From Paenibacillus dendritiformis (lineage in GTDB: Bacteria > Bacillota > Bacilli > Paenibacillales > Paenibacillaceae): a stretch of DNA of 64,000 nucleotides. The stretch lies in the NCBI RefSeq assembly GCF_021654795.1, contig NZ_AP025344.1, positions 3,038,501-3,102,500 on the forward strand, written 5' to 3'. Within the stretch, counting starts at the first letter, position 1. Every line of letters begins with the position of its first letter. The notes under the pieces are model-generated. The model was not told where the DNA came from. It ran no database searches and worked only from the letters and a program-made list of their open reading frames with translations. Below are positions 32,689 through 40,838 of the stretch, one piece after another. The position numbers and the translations under genes are program-made.

Positions 32689-33981
32689 GTGAGTTCCGTT
32701 GCCGCGAAGCCCAAGAGCTTGGGGGAGCTAATCAAGCACTATCGGCAGAAGAAGGAAATGAGTCTGTCGAAGCTTCAGGAAGCGGTCGGCGTAGATAAAG
32801 GAAGCCTGTCGAGAATTGAAAACCGTGAGGTCAAGCGCCCTGATTTTCAATCCATCTTGTCCATCGCTGCAGAATTAGACATTCCCCATAACGAAATCGT
32901 TGAACAATATATCGAAATTGGACACAAGTCGGAAGTTGTGTACGCGATTTTACAGAACGAACTAGAAACACTTGAACATCCTTCGCTAATACTCAAAATC
33001 GCCGCCAAGTTTCTTGAGTCACCGAATGAAGACAGCCTGTATTTAGTAGGGAAATTGTATCGTGATATCGGCTCCATTGATAACGACAGCATCAAGCTTT
33101 CATTGTATGATCTCATCCTTGATTACTCGCGTTCCCACGGAATCATGCCTTACATAGCCAAAAGCATGTATCAACGTTATCTAATTGAACGAAATGATTT
33201 CAACAGATTGAAGGAAACGTACCACAGCGGAAAGTATATTCTTCACTATGCCGGCTTCTTGCCGCAGGAGGAGCATCTTGAGTTACACTACAAATTAGGG
33301 GTTCATGCTTATCATTTGAGAATTTATGATGAGAGCATCGAGCATTGCAAAAAAGTACTTGCTGAAGATAGCGGTCACAGTCCTTACAAAATATATGCGC
33401 TTGGCGTGCTGAGAGACGCGCATTTCGGCTTAAAGGAATACAAAGAGGCTGAGATGTACTCTTTACAGTATAAACAGTTTAATTATCCGAACTCACAAGA
33501 GCATGTCATCCTGATGGAAGCATTATTCAATGCGGTGAAGGGCAATACGGCTCAAGCCATTGAACAGCTATGGTCATTCCTCGAGACTTGCAGTGATGCC
33601 TTTGCCCTTCCCGCCACCAAGCATCTCCTGCAACTGTACTTGGAACAAAGAAACCTTGAAGGCGCTAAAGTTGTAATCGAAGGCAGCAAAGTAAGCCTAT
33701 CGATCATAGATAAAAGAAATCCGTTGACTTATTCCGAGTACGCTGATTACTTACGACTTCAAAGCGAATACTATTTAGCTATAGGCGACTTCGATTCCCA
33801 CATTAGCCGTCTGATGGAAGGAGCATTTTACTACTCAAAAGTGAACGATGCAATCAAAGAGAAGGAATGTTTGAACATGATTATACGTAGTCATATAGAA
33901 CAAAATATCCCTATGCATAAGCCTGCGCTTGAAAAGTTAAGCACATACTATATTAAAAGCGCTAAAGAAATGGAGGATTAA
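32689..33981 (+). CDS. RRNPP-type peptide-responsive regulator (HTH plus TPR)
   Basis: 430 residues. The N-terminal Xre-type helix-turn-helix (about 10-70, with LSKLQEAVGVDKGSLSRIENRE) is followed by about 350 residues of helical repeats like the TPR domains of PlcR, NprR, AimR and the Paenibacillus AimR-like receptors. These factors bind a short secreted peptide that is re-imported by an oligopeptide permease, and then switch DNA binding. GTG 32689 lies 8 bases after AAAGGAGAG. The gene is followed after 2 bases by a 37-codon ORF with exactly the make-up of a Phr-like precursor. Targets are unknown; the AraC/proline dehydrogenase genes downstream are candidates by position only. Confidence 0.87.
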   Translation: MSSVAAKPKSLGELIKHYRQKKEMSLSKLQEAVGVDKGSLSRIENREVKRPDFQSILSIAAELDIPHNEIVEQYIEIGHKSEVVYAILQNELETLEHPSLILKIAAKFLESPNEDSLYLVGKLYRDIGSIDNDSIKLSLYDLILDYSRSHGIMPYIAKSMYQRYLIERNDFNRLKETYHSGKYILHYAGFLPQEEHLELHYKLGVHAYHLRIYDESIEHCKKVLAEDSGHSPYKIYALGVLRDAHFGLKEYKEAEMYSLQYKQFNYPNSQEHVILMEALFNAVKGNTAQAIEQLWSFLETCSDAFALPATKHLLQLYLEQRNLEGAKVVIEGSKVSLSIIDKRNPLTYSEYADYLRLQSEYYLAIGDFDSHISRLMEGAFYYSKVNDAIKEKECLNMIIRSHIEQNIPMHKPALEKLSTYYIKSAKEMED

Positions 33982-33983
33982 GC

Positions 33984-34097
33984 ATGAAAAACGTGATCAA
34001 AAAACTGTATTTCAAATCCCTTCTCTACTCTGTTGCATTTGTGGCAATGGTGGCGGCATTCGCTGGAGATACAACTGGAATCATTCATCCTTGGTAA
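33984..34097 (+). CDS. Phr/AimP-like signalling peptide precursor
   Basis: 37 residues from ATG 33984, with a GGAGG site inside the end of the receptor gene. A basic start (MKNVIKKLYFK) and a hydrophobic core (SLLYSVAFVAMVAAFAG) form a secretion signal. The short polar tail DTTGIIHPW is the probable source of the mature peptide. The stop codon overlaps the terminator stem. Gene order, size, tail and coupling to an HTH-TPR receptor are those of Rap-Phr/NprR-NprX/AimR-AimP systems. The processed form, likely five to eight C-terminal residues, cannot be fixed from sequence. Confidence 0.78.
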   Translation: MKNVIKKLYFKSLLYSVAFVAMVAAFAGDTTGIIHPW

Positions 34098-34123
34098 AGC
34101 ACCTTCATGGTGCTTTTTTTTTT
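34097..34123 (+). terminator. rho-independent terminator
   Basis: AAGCACC-TTCAT-GGTGCTT followed by a long T run; it starts at the last base of the peptide stop codon. A near-copy of it lies at 43196. Confidence 0.9.
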
Positions 34124-34241
34124 ATTTTGTTCATATCGTGCTTACGGTCATAGGTATATCAATACGAACTGTAACTATGTGATAAACTAGTACGTACACG
34201 TCAGGCATTGGCCTGGCTTAACCTAATTTGGAGGCTTGTAA

Positions 34242-35048
34242 ATGGCGGATGTGACCTTTTACCGTGACGAAGCGCTGCCTTTTCTGGAGGCGAAGCGATG
34301 CCATAAGAATGACCTGGCGTATCAGAAGCATTTTCACGAGGAGTATTCCATCGGTTTAATCGATGAAGGCGAGACGCAGGCATGGTGTGATGGCGTCTTG
34401 TGGCGCGTTGGAACGGGACGAATGATCAGCTTCCCGCCTCTCATTCTACATGCCTGTCAGCCTGCGAAAGATGCGCAATGGAAGTACAAAATGCTGTTCA
34501 TTAAACCGGAATGGTTCGCTCAGCTTGAAATGCCCGATATCAACCGGCTTCATATTCCGTTCTTGCTCGAAAAGGGGAAGAATGAAGCTTGCAGCAAGCT
34601 GCTCAATCGTACTATGGACGCACTGATCCGGAGCGGGTCGCCGCTCGAAACCGAAACGGCGTTAATCGAACTGGTGCACAAGCTCGTAAACAAGCATGCC
34701 TCCGATCTGACGCATGAGCCTTATGGCATGCTGGAACCGAAGTACGTCAATCTGATCAAGGAATATATCCATGAGCATTATACGGATCGGATCACGCTCG
34801 ACTCGCTGGAGCAGGAAGCCGGGATCAGCCGTTATCATCTCATTCGCATGTTCAAGAAAAGCACGCATCTACCGCCTCATGCGTATCAAAACCTGCTGCG
34901 CATCAATCATGCCAAGAAAGAATTGAAAAATCGGCGGCCCATTGCCGAAATTGCGGTGGACACCGGCTTCTATGATCAGAGCCATTTTGCGAAAGCCTTT
35001 GCTAAAATCGTCGGGACAACCCCTCAAACTTATGCCCTGTCCGTCTAG
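34242..35048 (+). CDS. AraC-family regulator with cupin sensor domain
   Basis: 268 residues with an N-terminal AraC-binding cupin (HFHEEYSIGLIDEGETQAW; HACQP later). The C-terminal double helix-turn-helix (about 165-265) contains ITLDSLEQEAGISRYHLIRMFK and IAEIAVDTGFYDQSHFAKAFAKIVGTTP. ATG 34242 has TTTGGAGG before it. It precedes the proline dehydrogenase gene by 78 bases in the same direction, so it may control it. A decayed piece of a related gene, including the SIxxIDEGETxAW segment, is present at 43238-43300. Confidence 0.9.
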   Translation: MADVTFYRDEALPFLEAKRCHKNDLAYQKHFHEEYSIGLIDEGETQAWCDGVLWRVGTGRMISFPPLILHACQPAKDAQWKYKMLFIKPEWFAQLEMPDINRLHIPFLLEKGKNEACSKLLNRTMDALIRSGSPLETETALIELVHKLVNKHASDLTHEPYGMLEPKYVNLIKEYIHEHYTDRITLDSLEQEAGISRYHLIRMFKKSTHLPPHAYQNLLRINHAKKELKNRRPIAEIAVDTGFYDQSHFAKAFAKIVGTTPQTYALSV

Positions 35049-35082
35049 ATAAGCGCAATTTTTTACAATCCTCTCCTCCTGT

Positions 35083-35118
35083 CCTCTTGTACATTGGATC
35101 TATAAGACAAGAGGAGGG
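35083..35118 (+). promoter_or_regulatory. hairpin overlapping the proline dehydrogenase RBS
   Basis: CCTCTTGT (35083-35090) is perfectly complementary to ACAAGAGG (35107-35114), which includes the first bases of the AGAGGAGGG Shine-Dalgarno. Further CCTCCT upstream could extend the pairing. Folding would reduce translation, suggesting RNA-level control. Confidence 0.4.
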
Positions 35119-35126
35119 ACCACTTG

Positions 35127-36098
35127 ATGATGACAATGACTAATTTGGAAAAAAAAATTGCCGAGGCGATGAAATCCATTGCCCGCCGAGCCGATGTGAA
35201 GACTTATGTCGAGCAGACGCCGGCCATCTACCAGCTGCTGCAGCGTGCAGCAGCTAAGTATGTGACGGGGGAGAAGCGGGAGGATGGCCTTGGGGCAGGT
35301 CGACAGCTGGCTGATAAAGGGTACGCCATCTCGCTTGAATATATTGGCGAAAATACGGCAGACTTCCATGCATGCGAAGCGGCGGCTCTGGAGCTGTCGC
35401 TGCTCGTTCATGCGTTGGCAGAGCGTGGAATACCGGCTCGCGTGTCGTTCGATCTGTCCCACATCGGCTTATCGCTAGACGGCAATCTGGCATATAAGAA
35501 TCTGACAGCACTTGCCGCTCTAGCCCGGCAGGCCGGCATCGAGCTGTTTGTAAGCATGGAAGAATCAGCCAAGACGGATGCGATACTCGCAATCTATGAA
35601 AGGGCCACGTCCGCATATGCGAACATCGGCATTACGCTGCAGGCACAATTGAACCGGACAGCTCAGGATTTGAACGCCTTACAGCCCATCCCTGGCCGGA
35701 TCCGCATCGTAAAAGGGGCGTACCAAGAGCCGGATCATCTCGCTATGCCGCGTTCATCCGCCCTAAATGAGCGATATGTGCAGCTTGTGGAGCAGGCCAT
35801 CCGCATAGGCCATCGCGTGTCGATCGCCACCCACGATGAGTCTGTCATTGATGAGGTCATCAAGCGGGGATGGATCCATGAGCCCGGCGTTGAGTTCGAG
35901 CTGTTATACGGGATTCGGCCGGATTTGAGCAGCCGATTGAAGAAGGCGGGTTATCCCGTTCGCGTTTATTTAACGTATGGCCGTGAATGGTATTTGTATC
36001 TATGCCACCGGATCGCCGAATATCCTCCTAATCTATTTCAAGCGCTCCTCGACATCACGAGCACCGGACAGGCCGATCCCGTGCTGGAGTATGAATAA
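35127..36098 (+). CDS. proline dehydrogenase
   Basis: A 323-residue FAD-linked proline dehydrogenase (PutB/FadM type), the first step of proline catabolism to glutamate (proline to pyrroline-5-carboxylate). Family features are the barrel strands VSFDLSHIGLS and RIRIVKGAYQEP, and the C-terminal VRVYLTYGREWYLYLCHRIAE, which contains the substrate-binding Arg/Tyr helix. ATG 35127 lies about 10 bases after GAGGAGGG, with further ATGs at 35130 and 35136. It is a single gene behind an AraC regulator. The partner P5C dehydrogenase is not in the window. Confidence 0.9.
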   Translation: MMTMTNLEKKIAEAMKSIARRADVKTYVEQTPAIYQLLQRAAAKYVTGEKREDGLGAGRQLADKGYAISLEYIGENTADFHACEAAALELSLLVHALAERGIPARVSFDLSHIGLSLDGNLAYKNLTALAALARQAGIELFVSMEESAKTDAILAIYERATSAYANIGITLQAQLNRTAQDLNALQPIPGRIRIVKGAYQEPDHLAMPRSSALNERYVQLVEQAIRIGHRVSIATHDESVIDEVIKRGWIHEPGVEFELLYGIRPDLSSRLKKAGYPVRVYLTYGREWYLYLCHRIAEYPPNLFQALLDITSTGQADPVLEYE

Positions 36099-36155
36099 GT
36101 CTGAGTCTGCCGCCACTCGACTGTATCCTCTATCCGTCCATCCCCAAGTTGAGAA

Positions 36156-36184
36156 CGGCAAGCCATTCCGGTTTGCCGCTTTTC
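36156..36184 (+). terminator. terminator after proline dehydrogenase
   Basis: CGGCAA (36156-36161) pairs with TTGCCG (36173-36178), followed by CTTTT. A short stem, so moderate confidence. Confidence 0.5.
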
Positions 36185-36293
36185 CGCATTTTGCCGACTG
36201 ATTGATGTGCTTTGCTTTCTGAGGGAGAAATACAAAGGCAGACATCGAAATCCCGAAATCTCAACCGTTTTTTGGTAGGCGGATGACATAGGA

Positions 36294-36321
36294 ACACTAG
36301 CGGAGTTTATTTCATAAAATA
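36294..36321 (+). promoter_or_regulatory. sigma-K-like promoter of the bacteriocin precursor
   Basis: AACA at 36293-36296 (its AC at 36294-36295), 17 bases after the AC, then CATAAAATA (36313-36321). This fits the mACm/CATAnnnTA pattern of sporulation sigma-K promoters. The same AC-N17-CATAAAATA arrangement precedes the collagen-like gene at 52125. The 5' leader would be about 100 bases. Confidence 0.45.
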
Positions 36322-36429
36322 TCCAGTCGAGAGGGGGGAGGGGCCGCATGCTCGGATCCCGACCTAAACCTTCTCATTTCACGATTGTCACATGCAAGGA
36401 CAGTGAATGAATGATACGGAGGGTATAAA

Positions 36430-36699
36430 ATGAGCGATTTCCAGAAGGATCTGCAAAACTTGAAAGTCGGCCAGTTCAGTTCGACGGGGATGACGCCTGC
36501 GTCGGGGCAAAATCAGAGCGGTTCGGGGGATCCCCGCTTATGTGTTGGCGTTTGCTTTTTTTGCTTCGGTTTTTGCGGCGGGTTTTGTTCATGCGGCAAC
36601 TGCTTCCGCTGCAGCAACTGTTTCCGCTGCAGTAACTGCTTCAACTGCGCCCACTGCGGTAACTGCGCACGTTGCGGAAGCTGCGCCCGCTGCCGCTGA
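36430..36699 (+). CDS. heterocycloanthracin/sonorensin-type TOMM precursor peptide
   Basis: 89 residues: a leader of about 35 residues (MSDFQKDLQNLKVGQFSSTG..., the conserved start of this precursor family) and a core with 17 cysteines. The core is mostly CxxC-spaced, with repeated CFRCSN and CARC units, ending in Arg. In this family the Cys (and Ser/Thr) side chains are cyclised to thiazoles or oxazoles by the cyclodehydratase and oxidised by the dehydrogenase encoded just downstream. ATG 36430 has GGAGGG. The core is richer in Phe, Asn and Arg than the Gly/Trp-rich relatives, so the product should be new in sequence. A terminator separates it from the enzymes. Confidence 0.87.
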   Translation: MSDFQKDLQNLKVGQFSSTGMTPASGQNQSGSGDPRLCVGVCFFCFGFCGGFCSCGNCFRCSNCFRCSNCFNCAHCGNCARCGSCARCR

Positions 36700-36737
36700 G
36701 CACCGCAAAGCACGCTTGGCGATCCACAAAACGGCAT

Positions 36738-36781
36738 GCCCCTGCAGATGTCTCGTCCTGCAGGGGCTGTTCCTTTTTTTG
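36738..36781 (+). terminator. intra-operon terminator after precursor gene
   Basis: GCCCCTGCAG (36738-36747) pairs perfectly with CTGCAGGGGC (36758-36767), with a T-rich tail a few bases later. It likely makes a short, abundant precursor mRNA with limited read-through into the enzymes. Confidence 0.75.
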
Positions 36782-36890
36782 TTTCAGGCATGAAGGACAA
36801 AACGCTCTACATAACTTAAACATGAGGGGAAACCGAAGGCCTGCGTCCATGCGGTTGTCCCTCCGGCAAAACCTTAAGGAGGAATAAAAC

Positions 36891-38849
36891 TTGAATCCTT
36901 CTATGCGTCTGAAAGTGAAAGGGGATACGTTCTTTCTCCCCGATTCGAATGGAGGCGTCTACTTTCGCAACAATACGGGTTCATTCCGAATGGAAGGCGA
37001 CATGGTCGATCGGTGGATCGAAAAATTAATGCCCGTGTTCAACGGGGACTATTCCATGGCGGAGCTGACGGACGGGCTGCCGGAACCGTACAGGTTACGA
37101 GTGTATGAAATCGCGGAAGTGCTGCTCAATAACGGCTTTGTCCGGGATTGCAGCCAAGACCGCCCGCACAGCCTCCCGGAAGCGGTAGTACGGAAATATG
37201 CCGCACAGATCGAATTTCTGGATAGCTTGGGCGGCTCGGGCGCTTACCGCTTTCAAACCTATCGCCAGGCAAATCCGATTGCGGTCGGTTCCGGTCCGAT
37301 ATTTGTCTCGCTCGTTGCGGCCTTGTTGGAATCCGGGTTGCCCCGGTTTCGTATGCTGATCACGAACCGGGCGACCACGGATCGCCAGCGGATCTCCGAG
37401 CTGACGGCAGCCGCGCGTCTATCGGACAGCGAGATCGAGGTCGAGGAGATCATTCCGTCGCATGATGGCTTCGTCGATTGGCCGGAAGTCGTGAAGCTGG
37501 CGGATTCCGTTCTCTACGTCGCCCAGGATGACGAACCCGGAGAGCTAAGAGCGCTGCACGCGGCCTGCAGGGAAGCGAAGAAGCTGCTGGTGCCTGCCAT
37601 CTACTTGAGGCAGGCGGGCATAGCGGGGCCATTGGTGCACCCGGATTCGGACGTCTGCTTCGAATCCGCATGGCGCAGGATTCACCGATCCGCCCTGGGC
37701 GATGCAGATCGGCGGGCCCCCGTCTCTACTACGACGGAAGCCATGCTCGCGAATGTGGTCGTATTCGAATGGCTTAAGACCGTGTCGGGGACGATCGCTT
37801 CGGAGTTGAGCGGAAAGCTGTTTCTGCTGAATCCCGAAACATTAGAAGGCGAGTGGCATTCGTTACTTCCCCATCCGCTCGTCAGCGGTCTTCGTCCGGC
37901 CGAGCCTGCGGATCCGTTCGACCTTCCGATCGCTCAACGTACGGAGCGAGAGGAAGCAGACCGGCTCCTCTCTTATTTCTATCGCTTGACTTCCGCGAAG
38001 ACCGGCATTCTTCACCGTTGGGAGGAAGGGGACTCGAAGCAGCTTCCGCTCTCGCAGTGCCGCGTCCAGCCAGTCGACCCGCTGTCCGAAGGCCCAGCCG
38101 AGCTGCTGCCGCAGATCGTCTGTTCGGGAATGACGCACCATGAAGCAAGGAAGGAAGCGGGCTTGGCCGGCATCGAAGCGTACGTATCCCGGCTGGCCCG
38201 GGTGATGAGGGCGGCCAGATCTGCCCAGCCGGATTCCGCAAGCCTGCTCGATTCGCAGCCAGATGAATATGTAGGGATCGGCGCGGGAGCGACAGTAGCG
38301 GAAGCGATCCTCCGCGGATTGCGGAAATGTCTGTTCGAGGAGCTGAAAAATCGTTCCGAGTCCAGCCTTCCCTCCGTTTCTCGCATCAAGCCGAGCAAAG
38401 TTGAGGACGATATTTGCCGCTATTGCTTGCGCGCATTGACTACGATGCAGGACGCCCCGCTAATCGGACTGGGACAAGAGGTTGCGGGTTTCCCGGTCAT
38501 CTGGGTCGGCACGAACGGGTACTGGTACGGCGGAGTCGGAGTCAACCCCGCGATGGCGCTGCGAGAAGCGCTCCGACAGGCGCTGATGAAAATCCAAAAC
38601 GATCCGGCGGACCTCCAAGGCCAAATCCTGGAGCGCTCTTCGGTCAAGGTGGAGGATGCCTTGCCGCAGAGTCTGACGATCCCCGGCTTCGATGAGGCGG
38701 AGCACGGCATGATGCTGGAGTCTGCCCGGCAGATCCTGCAAGGGAACCGTAAGCGGATCGAGGTCGTGGATTTGTCGACAGAGCCGTTTATGAGAGAAGA
38801 GCTGGCAGGCGTGTTTGGCGTGTCGCTGCGAGAGGAGGAGACGAATTGA
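36891..38849 (+). CDS. putative thiazole-containing bacteriocin maturation protein
   Basis: 652 residues resembling the 'ocin ThiF-like' maturation protein found beside heterocycloanthracin-type precursors. It begins MRLKVKGDTFFLPDSNGGVYFRNN, as these proteins do. A ThiF/E1-like middle region (about 120-270, with PIAVGSGPIFVSLVAALLES) and a C-terminal YcaO-like half without clear ATP residues follow. The likely role is precursor recognition or scaffolding of the cyclodehydratase. TTG 36891 follows AAGGAGGA by about 10 bases. Its stop overlaps the next gene's TTG start by four bases. Confidence 0.85.
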   Translation: MNPSMRLKVKGDTFFLPDSNGGVYFRNNTGSFRMEGDMVDRWIEKLMPVFNGDYSMAELTDGLPEPYRLRVYEIAEVLLNNGFVRDCSQDRPHSLPEAVVRKYAAQIEFLDSLGGSGAYRFQTYRQANPIAVGSGPIFVSLVAALLESGLPRFRMLITNRATTDRQRISELTAAARLSDSEIEVEEIIPSHDGFVDWPEVVKLADSVLYVAQDDEPGELRALHAACREAKKLLVPAIYLRQAGIAGPLVHPDSDVCFESAWRRIHRSALGDADRRAPVSTTTEAMLANVVVFEWLKTVSGTIASELSGKLFLLNPETLEGEWHSLLPHPLVSGLRPAEPADPFDLPIAQRTEREEADRLLSYFYRLTSAKTGILHRWEEGDSKQLPLSQCRVQPVDPLSEGPAELLPQIVCSGMTHHEARKEAGLAGIEAYVSRLARVMRAARSAQPDSASLLDSQPDEYVGIGAGATVAEAILRGLRKCLFEELKNRSESSLPSVSRIKPSKVEDDICRYCLRALTTMQDAPLIGLGQEVAGFPVIWVGTNGYWYGGVGVNPAMALREALRQALMKIQNDPADLQGQILERSSVKVEDALPQSLTIPGFDEAEHGMMLESARQILQGNRKRIEVVDLSTEPFMREELAGVFGVSLREEETN

Positions 38850-40795
38850 GCGCGATCGTGACGGTCATCGGGCAAGGGGAGCTCGCGGATTTGGTAATCA
38901 AACAATTGTCTGCCGATGACCGCTGTCGGCTGGTCCCGCAGATGAGCATGGAATCCGGAGAGGCGGCAACGGGAGACTTGGCGCTGGTGTTGAACGATGC
39001 TTGGGATCCTTCCGTTCATCCTGCGGCGGAGGAGCGGTTCCGGCGGTCGGGAACGCCCTGGCTCCGCGGCTTTGTTGCATTCGGAGAGGGGGTTGTCGGT
39101 CCGCTGGTTCGTCCCGAGGGACAAGGATGCTCGCAATGCACGGATACCCGGCTCCTGTTGGCGGGAAGTGACCGCCGGGAATCGTGGCACCTGCAGCAGA
39201 AGCTGGCGTCGCATAGGGGAATCGCCCGGGACGCTTGGGCGTCTCGCACGGGATTATCGCAGGTGGCGCGCCTTGTTGCGGAAGAAGCCGTGAAGATGCT
39301 GGAAGGCGGGCGGCCGCAGACGGAAAGCCGGATGTATTTGATCGATCTGCGTACGCTCAAAAGCTCTTCGCACTTCTTCCTGCCCGATCCGCTATGTCCG
39401 ATATGCGGCAGACTGCCGGAAGACGATGCGGAGACGGCCCGCATTGCGCTGCAGCCAAGCCTGAAAATCAGCACCGGCACGTACCGCTGTCGTTCGATAG
39501 ATGAACTGAAGGATGTTTTGGCCAAAGACTATGTAGATGCCAGGACCGGTTTGCTTAACGGAAAAATGGCCGACCTTGTGTCCCCTTTCGCCGATGCGAG
39601 CATCAATTTGCCCTTGTTTGGCGGAGATGAGGCGTGCGCCGGCCGGACCCACTCCTATGCGGTTAGCGAAATGACGGCCATCCTGGAGGGACTGGAGCGT
39701 TATTGCGGTCTCTCGCCCCGCGGCAAGCGATCCGCCGTTCATGACAGTTACCGCAATGTACAGGATCAGGCCCTCGATCCTCTCCGCGTAGGCGTCCATG
39801 CGAAGGAACAGTATGAACGCACCGGCTTTCCGTTCAAGCCATTCGATCCCGAACGGCCGATCGATTGGGTATGGGGCTATTCCTTTCTGCAGCAGCGCCC
39901 GATTCTCGTACCGGAGCTGCTGGCTTATTACAGTTCCGGCTGCGGTCACGGATTCGTCTACGAGACGTCTAATGGCTGCGCGTTGGGCGGCAGTCTGGAA
40001 GAAGCGATCTTCTACGGGATGCTGGAAGTGGTGGAGCGCGACTCCTTCCTCATGACCTGGTACGCGCGGCTGCCACTGCCGCGTCTGGACCTCCGTTCAG
40101 TTCAGGACCGGGAATTGAGATGGATGACGGATCGTTTGGAGGCCGTGGCGGGCTATGACGTGTATTTGTATAATTCGACAATGGAGCACGGCATACCGAG
40201 CATGTGGGCGCTCGCGAAAAACAAGAAAGAGCGGGGCTTGAACCTCATTTGCGCCGCGGGCGCCCACCCGGATCCGATCCGCGCGGCCAAGAGCGCGATC
40301 CACGAGGTGGCGGGCATGCTGCTCACGGTCAGCGAGAAATTCGAGGAAAACCGCCAGCAATATGAACGGATGCTTCTCGATCCGTACCGGGTCGTTCAGA
40401 TGGAGGACCACTCCATGCTGTACGGGTTGAAACAGGCGGAGGAACGGCTCGATTTTCTGCTGAATAATGATCGTCCGCTGCAAACGTTCGCCGAAGCGTT
40501 TGAACCAAGGGGTTGGAACGCCGACCTTACCGATGATCTGAAGGGTATGCTGCATGTTTTTCGCCAATTGAATCTGGAAGTGATCGTGGTCGACCAGACG
40601 ACTCCGGAGACGCGCCGCAACGGACTGCATTGCGTGAAAGTACTCATTCCCGGCATGCTGCCGATGACGTTCGGGCAGCATCTCATCCGTGTGACGGGAC
40701 TGGATAGAGTGCTCAGAGTCCCTGCGGAACTGTCTTATTCGCTGGAGCCCTTGTCGCCCGAGCAGCTTAATCCATATCCGCACCCGTTCCCCTAA
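38846..40795 (+). CDS. TOMM cyclodehydratase (leader-binding/E1-like plus YcaO fusion)
   Basis: 649 residues. The N-terminal part (about 1-200) is E1/ThiF-like with two CxxC zinc pairs (CSQC near 95, CPIC near 184) and serves to bind the precursor leader. The rest is a YcaO domain, which uses ATP to cyclise Cys/Ser/Thr onto the peptide backbone. ATP-site motifs are visible: SEMTAILEGLERYCG, GGSLEEAIFYGMLEVVERD and AAKSAIHEV. The protein ends in PYPHPFP, the PxPxP C-terminus typical of active azoline-forming YcaO enzymes. TTG 38846 overlaps the upstream stop, with GAGGAGG before it, so translation is coupled. Confidence 0.92.
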   Translation: MSAIVTVIGQGELADLVIKQLSADDRCRLVPQMSMESGEAATGDLALVLNDAWDPSVHPAAEERFRRSGTPWLRGFVAFGEGVVGPLVRPEGQGCSQCTDTRLLLAGSDRRESWHLQQKLASHRGIARDAWASRTGLSQVARLVAEEAVKMLEGGRPQTESRMYLIDLRTLKSSSHFFLPDPLCPICGRLPEDDAETARIALQPSLKISTGTYRCRSIDELKDVLAKDYVDARTGLLNGKMADLVSPFADASINLPLFGGDEACAGRTHSYAVSEMTAILEGLERYCGLSPRGKRSAVHDSYRNVQDQALDPLRVGVHAKEQYERTGFPFKPFDPERPIDWVWGYSFLQQRPILVPELLAYYSSGCGHGFVYETSNGCALGGSLEEAIFYGMLEVVERDSFLMTWYARLPLPRLDLRSVQDRELRWMTDRLEAVAGYDVYLYNSTMEHGIPSMWALAKNKKERGLNLICAAGAHPDPIRAAKSAIHEVAGMLLTVSEKFEENRQQYERMLLDPYRVVQMEDHSMLYGLKQAEERLDFLLNNDRPLQTFAEAFEPRGWNADLTDDLKGMLHVFRQLNLEVIVVDQTTPETRRNGLHCVKVLIPGMLPMTFGQHLIRVTGLDRVLRVPAELSYSLEPLSPEQLNPYPHPFP

Positions 40796-40838
40796 CTACA
40801 GCTGCGGGACGGTGCGGTTGAAGCCAGGGAGGAAAGCG

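Larger units (their letters stand above)
36099..36429. other. intergenic region upstream of the bacteriocin precursor
   Basis: 331 bases without a gene. It contains a terminator hairpin CGGCAA/TTGCCG (36156-36178) for the proline dehydrogenase transcript, the sigma-K-like element at 36294-36321, and a purine-rich tract (GAGAGGGGGGAGGGG, about 36332-36346). Confidence 0.6.

Noticed and set aside
36542..36793. 83-codon Ala-rich frame overlapping the TOMM precursor
   Set aside because: Read from the cysteine-codon repeat in another frame; the precursor frame has the RBS and the conserved leader.
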